Below, piece after piece: positions 51,501 through 64,000 of a stretch of 64,000 nt of DNA. The translations under genes and the position numbers were made by a program. The stretch covers positions 3,258,929-3,322,928 of the forward strand of contig NC_135225.1 in assembly GCF_052324685.1 (NCBI RefSeq). The letters run 5' to 3'. This stretch comes from Brachyhypopomus gauderio. Taxonomy: Eukaryota; Chordata; Actinopteri; Gymnotiformes; Hypopomidae. The notes under the pieces are model-generated. The model did not search any database and had not been told where the DNA came from. It saw only the letters and a program-made list of their open reading frames with translations. Each line of letters starts with the position of its first letter. Position 1 is the stretch's first letter.

Positions 51501-54500
51501 GCGCTGGCTGCTAGCTGATTAGGCCACTGCTTGTAAAGCGGATTTTGGCGTGTACAGAGGTTTTACTGGAGCGTCTCCTGGCAGGACACTGCAATACATC
51601 AGCAGCAGGAGGGGGAGTGGGAGGGGCACTTTGACAGCTCCGCCCCCCCCGACTATGATTAATGCCCCACCCCCGCCCTGTTTGTGCCTCATGGGCCTGT
51701 GTACCGCCACGTCCTCGTGGTCCTTTCCTGCAACGCCGGGCCTATTATCACCATTATCACATCTACACTATTTAATCGAATCCTGTAGTTGTTCGTGACA
51801 GCGTGCGTTTGAAGTCCGCCGTCACATTTTTGAGTAACTATTGCAGAGAAGTTATGCATCACATCTGGGAAAACGGCACGTTAGCGTAGCCACGCAAGCG
51901 AGAGCAGGAAGCAGCTCTGACAGTACTGCACACATACAGGCGATTTATGAGCCCTAACAGGTCTCTGCGTGGCCGGGTTAATGAGGCCTGTTTTTCCTGT
52001 TTTGCTGTGTAATGCAGCCTCCGTCTTCATCACCTTTACCGCCGCGTGGAGCAGGAGCAGCTGTGTGGATCCGGGCCATCAGAACCCCCCTCCCCCCGGT
52101 CTCCGCACCGCCCACCGTACACAGGAAGTGTGGGCGAGACGAGCTACCTGTCAGCTCGTCTCCGCTGTGGTACCGGCTGGGCTCTGACGTGTCCTCACCG
52201 CTCCCCGAGTGCCGGCCCGTCCGCCCCGCTCACGCCACACCAGACCTCGATTCAATCACAATTAGACAACGATAAGTCCCCGCGTGGCGAACGTCACTTG
52301 GGCGGCCGCCAGCGTTGTATGAATGGGCCACTTATGTAAGTTCCCCTGGAAGGCAGGCGAGCGAGGATCGCCAGGCCACTCAGGCTGAGAGCTTCTCCCT
52401 CAGGCTACATGCCTCTTCAGGCAGCCCGAGAGGCTGACGCGCAGCTGAAGGACGGGCTCTGTGGCTGCGTGCGCGCGCGGGGCGGCCCGCCGGATACGAC
52501 CGAGCGGGGACGTGGGAGGAAGGCGAGAGAAGGTCTTCATCATTACTGTCAGGCCTGGAGATGCTGGTGGGTGGGCAGAGGAGGGCACGGTGATCGCGCT
52601 GTGGAACCGCAGCTCAGCAGACTGGGAGACCCCCTTAAACCAGGAGCTTCACAGCCAGCACCAGAGTACACCGCTTCAGAACGGAGCCGGGGGCCGTTCA
52701 TCAACAATATTGTCAAACACGTCCGCCAGGAAGTGGATAAACAATTACTTTCGGCAATCCGCTGAGGTGCATTAATGTTATTTATGGCGGCATGTAAATA
52801 TATAAATTGGGCCACATACCAAATCAAGTTCTCTCCAGGGTGCTGTGCAAGTCGTGCTGCCTCCATTAAATCACTGATGCAGATAACAATGCGCATAGTG
52901 TGTGTATGATAATGCCTTCACTGTAAAATATACCTCCTACTTAGCTGTCTATGAGCAAGCACAGTGACATATGCTGAGAGGTCCAAGCAATCCTGCAGGA
53001 TCAATAAACTCCACCAGGTTTTGGGATTTATGACTATGTGCCATCAATCAATTAGGAACGGGATCATTTTAAGTGCTCAGAAATGCCAATGGGCATTACA
53101 CCAAAATCAGAGGGGAGACGAATGTTTCTAGGGTGCGTAGCCAAATGGGGGGACTCTCCGAGCGGCGTGTACCGGAGCAAAATTACAGCACTTTGTTACG
53201 CCGCCAGTGCCGGGCCTCGGAGAGGGTTCTGCGTTGAGCCGAAAGAGGGTGTCAAGCAGGGGAGAGAGGACAGGCCCTGCGCGACTGAAGGAGATGAGAT
53301 CTATAACTCTGCAGACCACGCTCAGGATGGGGTCACCCACCGCCTGCAGCCCGGGACCACAGCAGAGATACAAACGAGCGTGGCGTCGCCTCCCCGGCCC
53401 CGCCCCTTTCCTCCCTGGAGAGCGCCTCATTTGCTAGATCACTCTGGCTCCGCCCATCACTCAACGGCGGCAGCTTTCAGCATGCAGCTGATAATCATAC
53501 ATATTCTACGTGCCGGCAGGCCATAAATCTCAGTCGCCGTTTCATCCTCCAGTCATTCATCAATCACGCCACGAGCTGGATGGAGAGAAACCCGCTTTCA
53601 CAATACATCAAATTAGTACCTGGGATGTTTACCAAGATAACGCACGACAGCAGGATGGGGTGAAATATGGCCGGGCGGCGTTCCCCCTGATGAAAAGGCT
53701 AGGAAGGCGGCAGTGCAGGAGGAGGCCAGAATCTGGGTCTCGTTCCCGCGGAGATCCCTCGCTTTGATCAAAATTATGGGATACAATTGAATAGCGAAGT
53801 TATGTATATTTTGATTTGTTGTCGTGGGGAAAAAAAACCCCGAAAAACCCGGCTACAGTAATATATTTAGGATGGAACATTTTGGGAAGGCACTAAGGCA
53901 AATGTCGCACATTCTGCGTGTCTACTTCCTATAATTAGATCTGGGATGAAGCTGGAAAGGTAAAGAACTGCTGTTTCTTGAGTGGATCCCAGAATCAATA
54001 GAAAAATCCCAATATCTCATTTTGTTGCTCTTGGGCAATAAATGAAATGAAATATTAAATTCGATTTAGCCATGGCTGCAGTTTTATGAGAAACATGAAG
54101 GAATAAATTCACCAACTCATAGGCAAACCTGATTTCTCTCCCGCTACGAGACAAGCGTAGATTCTGCTTATTAGAGTGTCAGAGTGTGCTCAATAATTAA
54201 AAGGCAAACCACCATCTCACATTATACACTATGACAAACCAAGAGAAAGCTGTCTGGTTATATTGCTTCGTAGCAGCATAGTCTGTAAATGACACCAGTA
54301 AGATGATCAAATGCTTGCCTGCTAATTAGAGAAGGACAGGTAGATAATCAGGATAGGTGTAATCTGGTGTATAATTGAAAAATTGACAAATCATTTTAAA
54401 TACAGTTATCAAGCACACCAGCAGGAAGCCATCAGCTCCCATGTGCAAACAGGCCTTATTCCTTCTAGGATCCTTCCTCGACATACACACTCCCTCAGCT

Positions 54501-55200
54501 GAGGCACTGACACTTTTGTTAAGGGCAGTACTGAAAAGTCCCGCAGTCTCTTGCTTGGACAGGGCAGGTAGACCCGGATCTTCCCCGTGTGGTTCCCTCA
54601 CGTAGGGCCATGGCTGCCATGCTGTGCTACTGGGTGAAATGGATGCTCTCACTGGAACTGCAATCCATTTTGATCTGGCTGGATTCATTAGGGGCAGTTA
54701 GCTAGTAATAATTTGTGCAGATTACTGTATATAATTCACAGTGCAGGCACTCTTCTTGATGCTGGCACACATTTTTTACCTCCTCCCTTTTATCCCCCCT
54801 GCGCACACACACACACACACACACACACTTGACACTGAAAGGGCTTTTGATCTATTACACGTGGGTTATTTATGGTGAGGGTATGAGGAATGCTTTGCGT
54901 TGAATTGAATCTGCTGGCCTGTGTGCAGCATGAACTGGTCTGTCTCTGGAGAAACATTCTCGCCCTGCTTCACCAGCGTCGGCTCCAGTCTGATCATGAG
55001 CCGAGAGTAAACAGAGGACAGACCGTAGAGATTCCCAGTGGAGTGAACATGACACAATTGCAATCTTAAGAGCGAACACTGAGAGATTACCATCAGTTAC
55101 TACAGCCCACATCCCCGTGGTGAGAGAGCTCAGAGAGAGACTGCAGATGACCCAAGCGTCTGGCTCCCGCTGCATGTTTACAAGGATAAGTTCAAGTGCT
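51501..55200. other. Gene-poor region, several enhancer-like segments
   Basis: Contains the second CpG-rich block (52020-52560) and segments of balanced, motif-rich sequence at about 52690-53080 (aagtggataaacaattac, gcattaatgttatttatgg), 53460-53760 and 53880-54300. (CA)n lies at about 54804-54828. Open frames up to 147 residues have no recognisable family. Conservation cannot be tested here. Confidence 0.4.
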
Positions 55201-55210
55201 TATAAAGTGC

Positions 55211-56176
55211 AGTCCATAAGTATTTGGACAGTGACACAGTTTTTGTTGTTTTGGCCCCGTATTACAGCGCGTCGGATTTAAACTTGTCGGGAGTGAAGAA
55301 TGCGAGCTTTAACTCAAGGCTATTTACATAATGGATTAACTGTATATCAGTTTTTTTACATTAGTACAGCCATTTCAAGGGAGCTTAAGTAATTGAACAA
55401 TTGGCCGTTCAGTTGCTCCTTGGATGGCTGTATGTTGTTGCATCATTAGGAGAGAGACAGAGAGAAAGAGAGACAGAGAGAAAGAAGCATAGAGAAAGGC
55501 AGAGAGAGAGAGGTACAGAGATAGAGTGGGAGAGAGAGAGCTTACAACATGCTCACCACTGGTGAGGATTAAGGACAGAAAGGCCAGGATATGTTTTCTA
55601 AAAAGTTAACAAAAACAGTTGGTTTCTGGGACATGTAGTTCTATGGACCAGTAGGCTGAATATGATCCTGTATCAGCCTGAATGAAGGAGGGATACATGC
55701 AATAAAAACGTGACCCAAACGGTACGGTGGCATCACAATGCGTGGTTGCCATGGCACAAGCACGCATGTCCTTTAGCGATGATGTCACTGCTAATGGCAG
55801 CAGCCAGATAAACTGAAACATCTGGAAGCAATTTAATTGTGTGTCTAAACAAATACCTCAAAACAGAAACACGGAGCAGCAATGGAAGTTGTTCAGGGCC
55901 CAAAGGTGGAATGTTCTGAACTGGGCTGGTCAGTCACCCGTCAGGGAGCTGAGCCACCACGACAGACCCAAGGGCACAACAAGAGATAAAGAAACGAGCA
56001 GGAATTAACAAATGTTGTACTGCAATACTGGAAGACGATCGTCTGGGAAGAGAACGTCTGGTGATGTCTGTGGTTCGCAGACTTCATTGCAAAGGAACTG
56101 GCAGCCATATAGTAATCCTGACAATTTTCATATTAACATCATATTATATCCACTTGTCCAATAATACTTGTGGTCT
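55211..56176. mobile_element. Decayed Tc1-like transposon
   Basis: The left end agtccataagtatttggaca followed by gtgacac is the end of a common fish Tc1-type element. Near 55907 the sequence reads ttctgaactgggctggtcag with tcacc next, in frame a WNVLNWAGQSP-like trace of transposase. Near 56095 gcaaaggaactggcagcc is the usual 3' part. The right end acttgtccaataatacttgt is degenerate. Much of the transposase is deleted and no frame is intact. A GA-rich tract (55450-55540) lies inside. Confidence 0.6.
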
Positions 56177-57766
56177 CTTGTAATGTGGGAACTATGCAGA
56201 ACGTTTCTTCAGTGAATATATTTATGGGGACCTTTTGATTCTCGCAGGAAATCAAATGGAAATTGAGGAAATACTGTGGGCAAGAGAGGATTTGGCTGCA
56301 GGTTTTTTAGTCCCATGGGATTCAAGGAGCAGCTTCATCTCATGGCTAGTCTGGTCCAAGTCAGCATCGGGTACGAGTCTGAGTGGTAACCAGGGGTTAG
56401 ACAGAAGGCTCGGCCAGAGGGGAAAGCACGAGTTGGTGAAACAGTTACGAGAAATGCCCAGTTATCCACGTCTAGACGGAAATAACTCGATCTGAAGTAG
56501 AGCTGTTTAAAGAAGGAGACAGGATCAGTAATCAGTAGTGCAGAGAACTTACTTATGAGGAAGAACTGGGTGTGGTTGAGGCAGTGTGTGTCTGTGGTGA
56601 GTGCTGGATTTGTGGCATATAGTCACAGGCTCATAGTCACTCATAGTCAAAGTTTGACTTCAAGTCTGAATTGGAATACTGATCCAAGAATCTGAACCTG
56701 AGTAAACTTGGCATTTCAGATGTAGAATTACAAAAAATTACACTATGGTTCTGCTACCGTGGTGACATAATATTCACAAGATTGGAATTTAACCTAACCT
56801 CTATGCATTTATCTACATGGATCCACCCTGTTCATAAAACACACGGGCCTAGAAAGAAACCTGCTTTAGTCAAATAACATGCTCCCCACCCAATATCTCT
56901 GATACACTTTCAGCGCGCTAACTACTGCTGTGACTGATACATAGCAAGTAGAGGTCTGTCCTCACCAACTGATGTAGAAGTCAATGAAAGCCACATAACA
57001 CTGTATCTTCTTTTACATTAATGACACTTACACTATTGGATTCCAATTGATGTCCTCAGGGTGCATATTATTTGGAAAATCATTAGAAGCAATTAGCTAA
57101 GCTTTTTTCCCCTACAGTCAGCACACATTACACACTATACTATGAGGACCCATGTTCCATTTTGAGCTAATATTATTAAAATGTTAAGTATATTTTAATG
57201 TAAATGGCGTGGTAGTGGATCAGTGGGTTATGGCCCCACACTGGGAGATACCAGGACTTGTTGGTTCCAGTGTGGACAAGTAGAGTCCATACAAGAGGCT
57301 GATATGGGTAATCTGACAATATGTTGCTATGCAAAATCATCACAGCACACTATTATGAGTCTATTTTCAGTCATTCTAATGCATAGACCAAATGTATATT
57401 TGATAGAAATGCAAAGATCGTGTTGCAGAGAGCCTGTTAACAATGACGTGTCAAATTTAAAGCTCATTGTGACAGTATTAACCTACTTCATTATTTTTTT
57501 TTGCCAATTTGCTGTTAGTTTGCTCTGTGAACTCTGAAAATTCATTTAACTTTTTTTTTAAGTATGGAACTACAGTTTCTCTGATGTATTGTGCATGTTT
57601 TGTTATCTAGCCCTCTAAAAAAGTCAATACATGTCAAAATAAAGTTGTGTATTATAAAATGCACAAGCCATATTAATTACAAGCCAGTGCATCTTGATTT
57701 TGCTTCAGGATCAGACCCATGACAAATATGTAGCCCCAGACTGCTCCCTGAGTGGTGCAGCAGCTA

Positions 57767-57769
<3 letters not shown>
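56177..57769. other. Non-coding stretch with a possible SINE head
   Basis: AT-rich. At about 57206-57285 there is a tRNA-like arrangement: TGGATCAGTGGG (A-box-like) and, about 50 bp later, TTGGTTCCAGTGTGG (B-box-like). This is at best a degraded tRNA-derived SINE. No coding gene recognised. Confidence 0.35.

Positions 57770-57818
<49 letters not shown>
57770..57818. repeat. (TG)24 microsatellite
   Basis: An uninterrupted TG run. Confidence 0.92.
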
Positions 57819-57824
<6 letters not shown>

Positions 57825-60800
57825 TGAATTGGTTTTATATTAAACACCTAATGTCTTTGAGAACTGTGAAATCTATGAGTCTTTAAAATTCAGAACCATC
57901 TTCAGAGCTTAAAAATTAATCTCAGTGATCAGTAACAGGTGTGTTATAAAGTGGTCAATCCAGTTCGTTTGTGAGCAGGACCGTGCAGAGGTAGGAGAAG
58001 AATACTGAGTCCCCATAAATCTGTTTTTAGATTACAAATCTAATTTGCAGAGATGAATGCGTTCTATTTGACTTGGCTGTGATGGGAGATTGCTGGGACA
58101 CAGACTACTATTGCCTCCTGATTATTGAATTTTTATGGTCATGTAATTAATTGCAGATTCCCTGTTTTGTTCTGCTTCTTCCTTCCTGACATTTTAATTT
58201 CGACAGAAAGCTACTCCACACTCTCCATGGTCCCTTTCTCTGGAGATCCTAATGGCCTATAAAACACAATGACTTATAGGTATTGGGCAGACTTCACTTT
58301 GCAAATGATTGTTTGAAACCTTGCTGATCAAATGAAATTTAGCCTGCTTCTACACCATGTCCTGAATTCATTTCTTGTCAATTAAATTATGGGTACAGTG
58401 TCCACACTAGATAGTTGAGAATCTATGATTGTGTCATCGACCAGGAATTCATTATTGCAGGCAACCTGGTCAATTTTCTGAAGCATTGTGTGGACCATTA
58501 TTTCTTGAAGACAATTTTCATTACATGTCTAAGGGTGTATCCTGGGGTCTCCTCATATATTGTGTTGTATTTAAGAGCCGCGGCAATCAATCATTCTATT
58601 AGCCGAGTCGTGCTTTAACTTTGAAAGGACAGATCTGAATGATTATGTCAAACCGGAATCCTTAAGTACCACCAGGTACATTTGATTCCATGCCATGTCG
58701 GTCACATGATCGAAATTAACCGTTGCCCCCTGTAGTTACCACTTGCTGGTGCTCTGAATCACGATTGGAGGTGTTCGAAAAGGTATTTATCTCTGGTTTT
58801 GAGACACTGAGGGAACCTTCATTATTTTGCCAATATTTATTGACTGCTGTGGATGCTTCATTACTGTGGTTAGCATCGATCAGCTGACACTTCATGAGTT
58901 CTTCACATGCAGATCAGTATACAGGCTTTCTGTACTGCTGTTTCTACAATATTTTATCGCTGTAAACTCAAGGCCTTAGTTGGTTGGGCCACTGACACCT
59001 TTTTATATGATTTTTTCCCCCAATAAATCTTTAAAATGTATCTAGCCAGATATACCCCATAGTTCATTATGGCCGTGTAAGCAACAATGAGTAGGTTTTA
59101 TTGTGCCATGCATTGATTTTGCAGTGGCCGCTCACTCTGAGAGACACTGATCCCTGCTGTAGCGTTTGCGAGCAGTTTAATATATTTCCCCGAGAGAGAG
59201 ATCCATCGAAGAGAATTTATCTCTTACCCCGCGACCATGCCTCCCGTGTCATTCCACTGTGTTTCTGCGGTGTAAGCACAAGTCCTCACACCACACATCA
59301 CCTGTGAAAGCTCAGCCCAACCTTCCACTGCTTTGCCTGCATCCTCCTTTGGATCACACAATAATGAGTGTGGCAGTTATCATATTTCAAGCCTAATTGG
59401 AACGTCATTTGGAGGTAAGAGTTCCTCTGTGACATTGTTAGGCGCCGGGTTCGCCTTTTTTTTTTTTTTTGTCTGCGCGAGCAAAGTGTAATTGGTGCAG
59501 AACATGAAAAGAGCAACACTGTAGATGGATGCAGAGGCTGGTGGAGGAACAGAGAAGATGTGGTGGGGGTGGGGTGGGGTGGGGACCATCCAGGTTATAG
59601 CGTGTCTGACTATAGAACTAGCACTGTCAGCAAAGATCACAGAAGTGCTCTATTGCTGGATGTGTAATGACCAGATCTGTGTTCTTCCACAAGCAAATAA
59701 GACTTCAGAGAAAAAGAGTCCTGACAAGTGAACTCGGATAGGCCTGCAGGAACCATGTAGGCCTCAAGAAAGCACCTGAGAAAGATATAAAATAAATGAT
59801 TTTGTAGCAAAATTATCAATATGTTGATACAAATCTGATATGTCCACATCTTGACATCTTACTACAGGGAGGCAGGACTACCTTTTGCCATAGCCTACTT
59901 GAGTTCACCCTTATACCATGGATGTGTGTGTACTCAATTGACCCTTCCTTAATTGCTGGCTGTGTTACATGATTTAACATTTACTCATTTTTAAAAACTG
60001 TGTATAAACTTAATAATTCACTTAAGAATTTCTGCTTTCACATGCAAATGTAAAAAATGTTATCTGTTTAGACTGTGAACAGGATTTTCCCCATCAAACA
60101 TGTAAACCGCAGGCTGGAATCATAAGTCAGAGCCTGGTCTTTTGCTGTCGCTCCTCTCTTCAAAAGGGAGATCTATGGGCCGATTTCCCAGTCAGCCAGT
60201 CATGAACAACCAGGAGATGTAAATGTCAGTCTGGTTCTCCTTTACACTCAATAAAGGCAGAAATTGGGGCTTCCTCTCCACCAGTCGATTGCCCATCTAA
60301 TGAGGAAAGGCTTTACCATAACTCTACAAGATTCACTGCTGTTTATGTTGCTGTGGGAGGGCCTTGCAAAGTAATAGCTCCAAGTGGATAAATGCTTTCT
60401 CGATAACAAGCTGAAATAACCTGTCTAGAATAAGTTGAAGTAGACAAGAAGAATCACACAATTAGTGATAGCAGACGATAGATTACGAGATGAGGATTAA
60501 AAAAAAAAAACCATTGCTTTAACTCTCTTCAGATATCTACCTCAATGAAAGGAATTTTCTTTTGTGTTTTTCAGACAGGTTAGTCATTAGTCATAGTTAC
60601 CTAGCTCAGCCATGGCCCCTGGTCTGTCCTTAACTGTGTTTTAACACTAACATTAAGCTCGTTAATGTAATTGAAGTCGCACGGAGGGCTGGGTGATAGA
60701 TGACACTTTTGGAATGGGATAGAGGAGTAATCTTAGTTTATCTTCCCTTCGAGTGAGTGCTCTTTGGCCTGAGAGTGTAGTAGAGGCCATTTGAGATCGG

Positions 60801-63800
60801 GGAGCAGATACTAATGCAATGGATTCAGCAGATGAGACCACCAATCACTATAAGGATGCAGCCACTCAGAAGAGCCATTTTCTCTACCCTATCTGTTCCT
60901 AGAAAGATGTTCAGAAAATGTAAATCAAGATGAGACGGAGAGAGTCCTTTTCACCCCCAAAGTGTTGAGCAGAAAATGGTATATTCAGATTCTATGGTTT
61001 TAAATACTGCTGGAATTTTTTTTTACTATTTAATAACTGCTGTCTTGAAAAAAAGCAACATTTGTTAATGTGGTGTTTGATCTCTCATATTTATTCATTA
61101 CGCACACGGATACGATGCCATTAAAATACTATGTTAGCAAAATACTGCTACTTATAATCATTCAATAATGGACCAATACTAGTGAATGCCACATCAAAGC
61201 CATTTTAAGCATTGACTTTTGTATTAACAAGCATTTCTAGTGTAAACATAATCATGATTAAGTTTTAATATTATATATGCCAGGGCTGCAGGCTTATGTA
61301 TGACTAGTTACAGCAAGACTCGGTTAGCCACTGAATAATCCTGTTTTGACCAGATCTCTCCAACACATTTTCTTTAGTGCAAATGCATCATTTAGGCCAT
61401 TGCCAGTTGCAAGCTCTTTCATTAGAATGAACTATATCATCTTTTCCCAAAGCGGCCCGGAGAGTGCTCAGCTGGGAGAATACATCTTACTAAGGGAATG
61501 TATCAAAGGCAGCAACATGCCTGGCTAAAGTATTGCTTAATTTATACTGCTAATGCTTAGCATTGATTCTCGGTGGAGAAAATAAAGGACAACATATTTT
61601 TGGTGCTTACATCATTAAGTTTAATAATTTAGACGCAGTTAGCATGGTAATAAATATACTTAAAGAATTTAAACCCGGCTTGGTGATGAATGCAATTAGA
61701 AAGCTTGGCACTTGCATAAAAGAATAATATAAATGGCTATGGAAATTAATTAGAGCTGAACCTATAGCGTACCCTGCAGTGTTTCTGTCCAGCAGACTAA
61801 AAAACCCCACCTAGGAGCTCCGGGCTGAATGCTAACAGCCCAGTGAAGTTTCCCCGGACTCCATTTTGCCACACAAAATAAATGACATTGCCACGAACTG
61901 AATCCTATTTATCTCGCTGCTCACAGAGCGTCCAGCGCACTCAAATTAACAGGCATCCAAACTGATAATGCCCATCTCTTTTTATCGGCTGTTAAGATGC
62001 ATGGCCCCTATATATTAGCCCTGCTGTTCACGGCGACTCATTAACAGAGGTGTAATGGGTAAAATAAAAGTGCTGGGGAAGATGGAAGGTCTCGCGTGTA
62101 TCAGCGATTCGCAAAAAAAAAAAAAAAAGTTCAGTGGTTTGCTGGTTTTATTTACTCATTTCCAGGTTGGTAGCCTCCCGGATAGGAAAGGCCTGAGGAT
62201 GTGTGACTGCGCTGCTTGACATGTAAACCTTTACAGCTGTAAAGCCCCCATAATATCTGTAATGGGCCCGATCCCTTCTGTTTTTGCTGCTAAAATTAAT
62301 TTCCTTAAAGGCATATAGATGTTGCCCTTCTTGGAATGGTGTGTATTCAGAAATGGTTGTGCAACAAGTCAAATTATACGACAACAGTAATAGGAACTAC
62401 TATGAGCTTAACGTTGCGCTTTGTGGAAATGTGTTCATCCTTTGTATTGGTGTCATATATCAAGCAGACAGCTTTATTTTGGGTATGTCAGAGTTTGCAT
62501 GTACAAGGTACTATAGATGCCCACACATTCTCACTCCAAACTGGGGGCTTGCCTGCAGGCCTCTAATACTATGTAGTCTAGTATTGTTAATATTTAAGTG
62601 AACAGCTTTGTAAATGTAAAAGGCAAACAGCGTGCCCTGTTTAAAGAGCTTCTTCAAGCAGAATATTAGATCACGCCAAAAGATTAATACGCTGGCCTTG
62701 AAAAAAATGAAAGTCAAACAAGGTATCAAAATACTCCCAAGGATTAACCATGGCAGCCTGATATCAGGTGTGCTTTTGGTTTTATGATGTCATTGCTGGT
62801 TTATGAACTGATGGCGTTAAGAATGCAATGCAGATCTAAGAGCCAAGCTGGCATAATCTTTCGCATACTATATAAATCTGTTTCATTGATTTCTCGAATC
62901 GTCCACACAGTCATGGGAGCCCTCTTTTGAAAAGTGATAAATACAGCCCTAAACATTTATTGCTGTCACTCAGTCTCAGTGGACCGCTGGTATTAATGCC
63001 TCTTAGCATCGTGTAACACTGCTACGTGTGATTGAATTCACAAATGTGTTGGAGACCCCGCTGAGTAAGTTTACGCAGGCCGTAAATCACGGGCCGGGCC
63101 AGCTGGCTGGCTGCTCCGGCCAGGTGGAGCTGTCATGTCGGCAGCTTGAGTCATGTAGCGAAGCAAGTAGATCCACAGAGAGGCACGCGCTAGTGTCTGT
63201 CTTGTCCCACGTCCACTGGTGCTTACCAAGTGCTATTTTGACTGATACTTTAGATAAGAGATTAGTGTGTTTAACCTTTGGAGGTGCGGTAAATACACCC
63301 CAATAAACAAGCATAAAATATGGAAGAAGACATTAGCATTCCGCGGCTCTGTTTACGCCCAGATACAGCGTACGGTCCGAGCTTGTGGCTCGGATCACCT
63401 GTGACAGAGCTTCAGTTTCATTCAAAAAACCTTGGGCTATCCAATCCTTCCAGATGCTCGGCCAATAGGAAAAACAACCCTGTGAGCTCGTATATCTTCA
63501 TCGGCTGTGGAGTGCATTAACATTGAGTTGCTGTCTGGCTCTTTCCATGTACAAGTAATAAATAGGAAAATAGCAACATGTGATATCTGCAAATTTACAA
63601 GCAGTAAGTCTTTATAGTCAATTAATGACATGCAGTAATGCACCTTGAAATTGGAGTGTATTAACTAATGTATTAATCACAGTGCTTAGCCTTATACTGT
63701 ATTAATAATGTAAGTATACCTTAGGAGACATTCATTATTCCCACTGATATCCCCTCTGACCCTATGTTAACGGGGAAAGATGGCCGACTTCCAGCAGTCT

Positions 63801-64000
63801 AATCAGGATTCTTCACAGGAAACACGAGTACTCACTGTTGTCTTTGAAAACTCAGATTGCTACCTTGAAAGACCTGCAGAGAGGTTCAGTTGCTCCTACG
63901 TGGAGAGCCTGCTGGCCTTTCAGACATACTTGGCTCCGTATAAACCAGCGCTTAGCGGCGGTGACCACTCTTGGGGCAACATAAAGAGGGATGAAAACGA
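57819..64000. other. Gene desert with dense conserved-element-like sequence
   Basis: No open frame above 105 residues and none with family resemblance. Composition is even and low in simple repeats apart from T14 (about 59457-59470), A12 (about 60500) and A17 (about 62113-62129). Segments such as 58000-58620, 60060-60400, 61390-62100 and 62800-63240 are rich in ATTA, ATGCAAAT-like and SOX-like words (for example taaaataaaagtgctgggg and gaaattaattagagctg). They look like vertebrate developmental conserved non-coding elements, but I cannot align them. Confidence 0.4.

Noticed and set aside
53083..53526. 147-residue plus-strand frame
   Set aside because: No family resemblance; Pro/Arg-rich translation of a CpG-containing stretch.
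54326..54688. 120-residue minus-strand frame
   Set aside because: I looked for reverse-transcriptase or transposase motifs and saw none; no start context or neighbours to support it.

Overview
The window is vertebrate nuclear DNA, most likely from a teleost fish. Genes are split by GT-AG introns, (GT)n microsatellites are dense, Tc1-type transposon relics are present, and the four coding genes match vertebrate families with fish-like features, such as a 283-residue VDAC2 without the mammalian N-terminal extension. An ostariophysan fish is my guess from overall resemblance and is not proven. No prokaryotic operon, CRISPR array, tRNA or rRNA gene was seen.

Layout. (1) About 1-10.3 kb, plus strand: the 3' part of marchf8, a membrane RING-CH E3 ubiquitin ligase. 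It has three clear coding exons (1920-2100, 4514-4649, 6864-7168), a possible 15-nt microexon (5134-5148) and a long 3'UTR holding a foldback MITE-like element. (2) 10.3-13.3 kb: spacer with the 3' end of a non-LTR retrotransposon. (3) 13.3-19.9 kb, plus strand: complete vdac2 with a CpG-rich promoter, one non-coding exon and eight coding exons, giving 283 residues with intact exon phases. (4) 20.8-26.2 kb, minus strand: a complete three-exon type IV neurofilament gene (NF-M/NF-H-like, 1512 residues). Its tail carries nine 59-residue tandem repeats and no KSP phosphorylation motifs. (5) 26.8-29.2 kb, minus strand: an IFIT gene (interferon-induced TPR protein, 429 residues) with a canonical ISRE upstream. 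(6) 29.3-64 kb: no coding gene I can support. This part holds CTCF-like motifs near 29.5 and 31.6-31.7 kb, large minisatellites (about 35 bp at 36.3-37.6 kb, 13/26 bp at 47.7 kb, 18 bp at 48.6-49.3 kb), microsatellites, orphan CpG islands near 40 and 51-52.5 kb, a decayed Tc1-like element at 55.2-56.2 kb, and stretches rich in homeodomain-like AT motifs that look like conserved non-coding regulatory DNA.

The genes are not an operon and do not form one pathway. marchf8 and ifit both belong to membrane or antiviral immunity. vdac2 is mitochondrial housekeeping and converges tail to tail on the neuronal filament gene. The gene-poor right half could be a regulatory domain of a developmental gene beyond the window. 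In mammals VDAC2 lies near ZNF503 and its gene desert, but that link is inference.

The features most worth a second look are: the KSP-less neurofilament tail with higher-order repeat duplication; the (UG)10-UUU-AG acceptor of the marchf8 RING exon; the candidate marchf8 microexon; and a 142-bp element nested in a Tc1 relic with a 13-14 bp target duplication.
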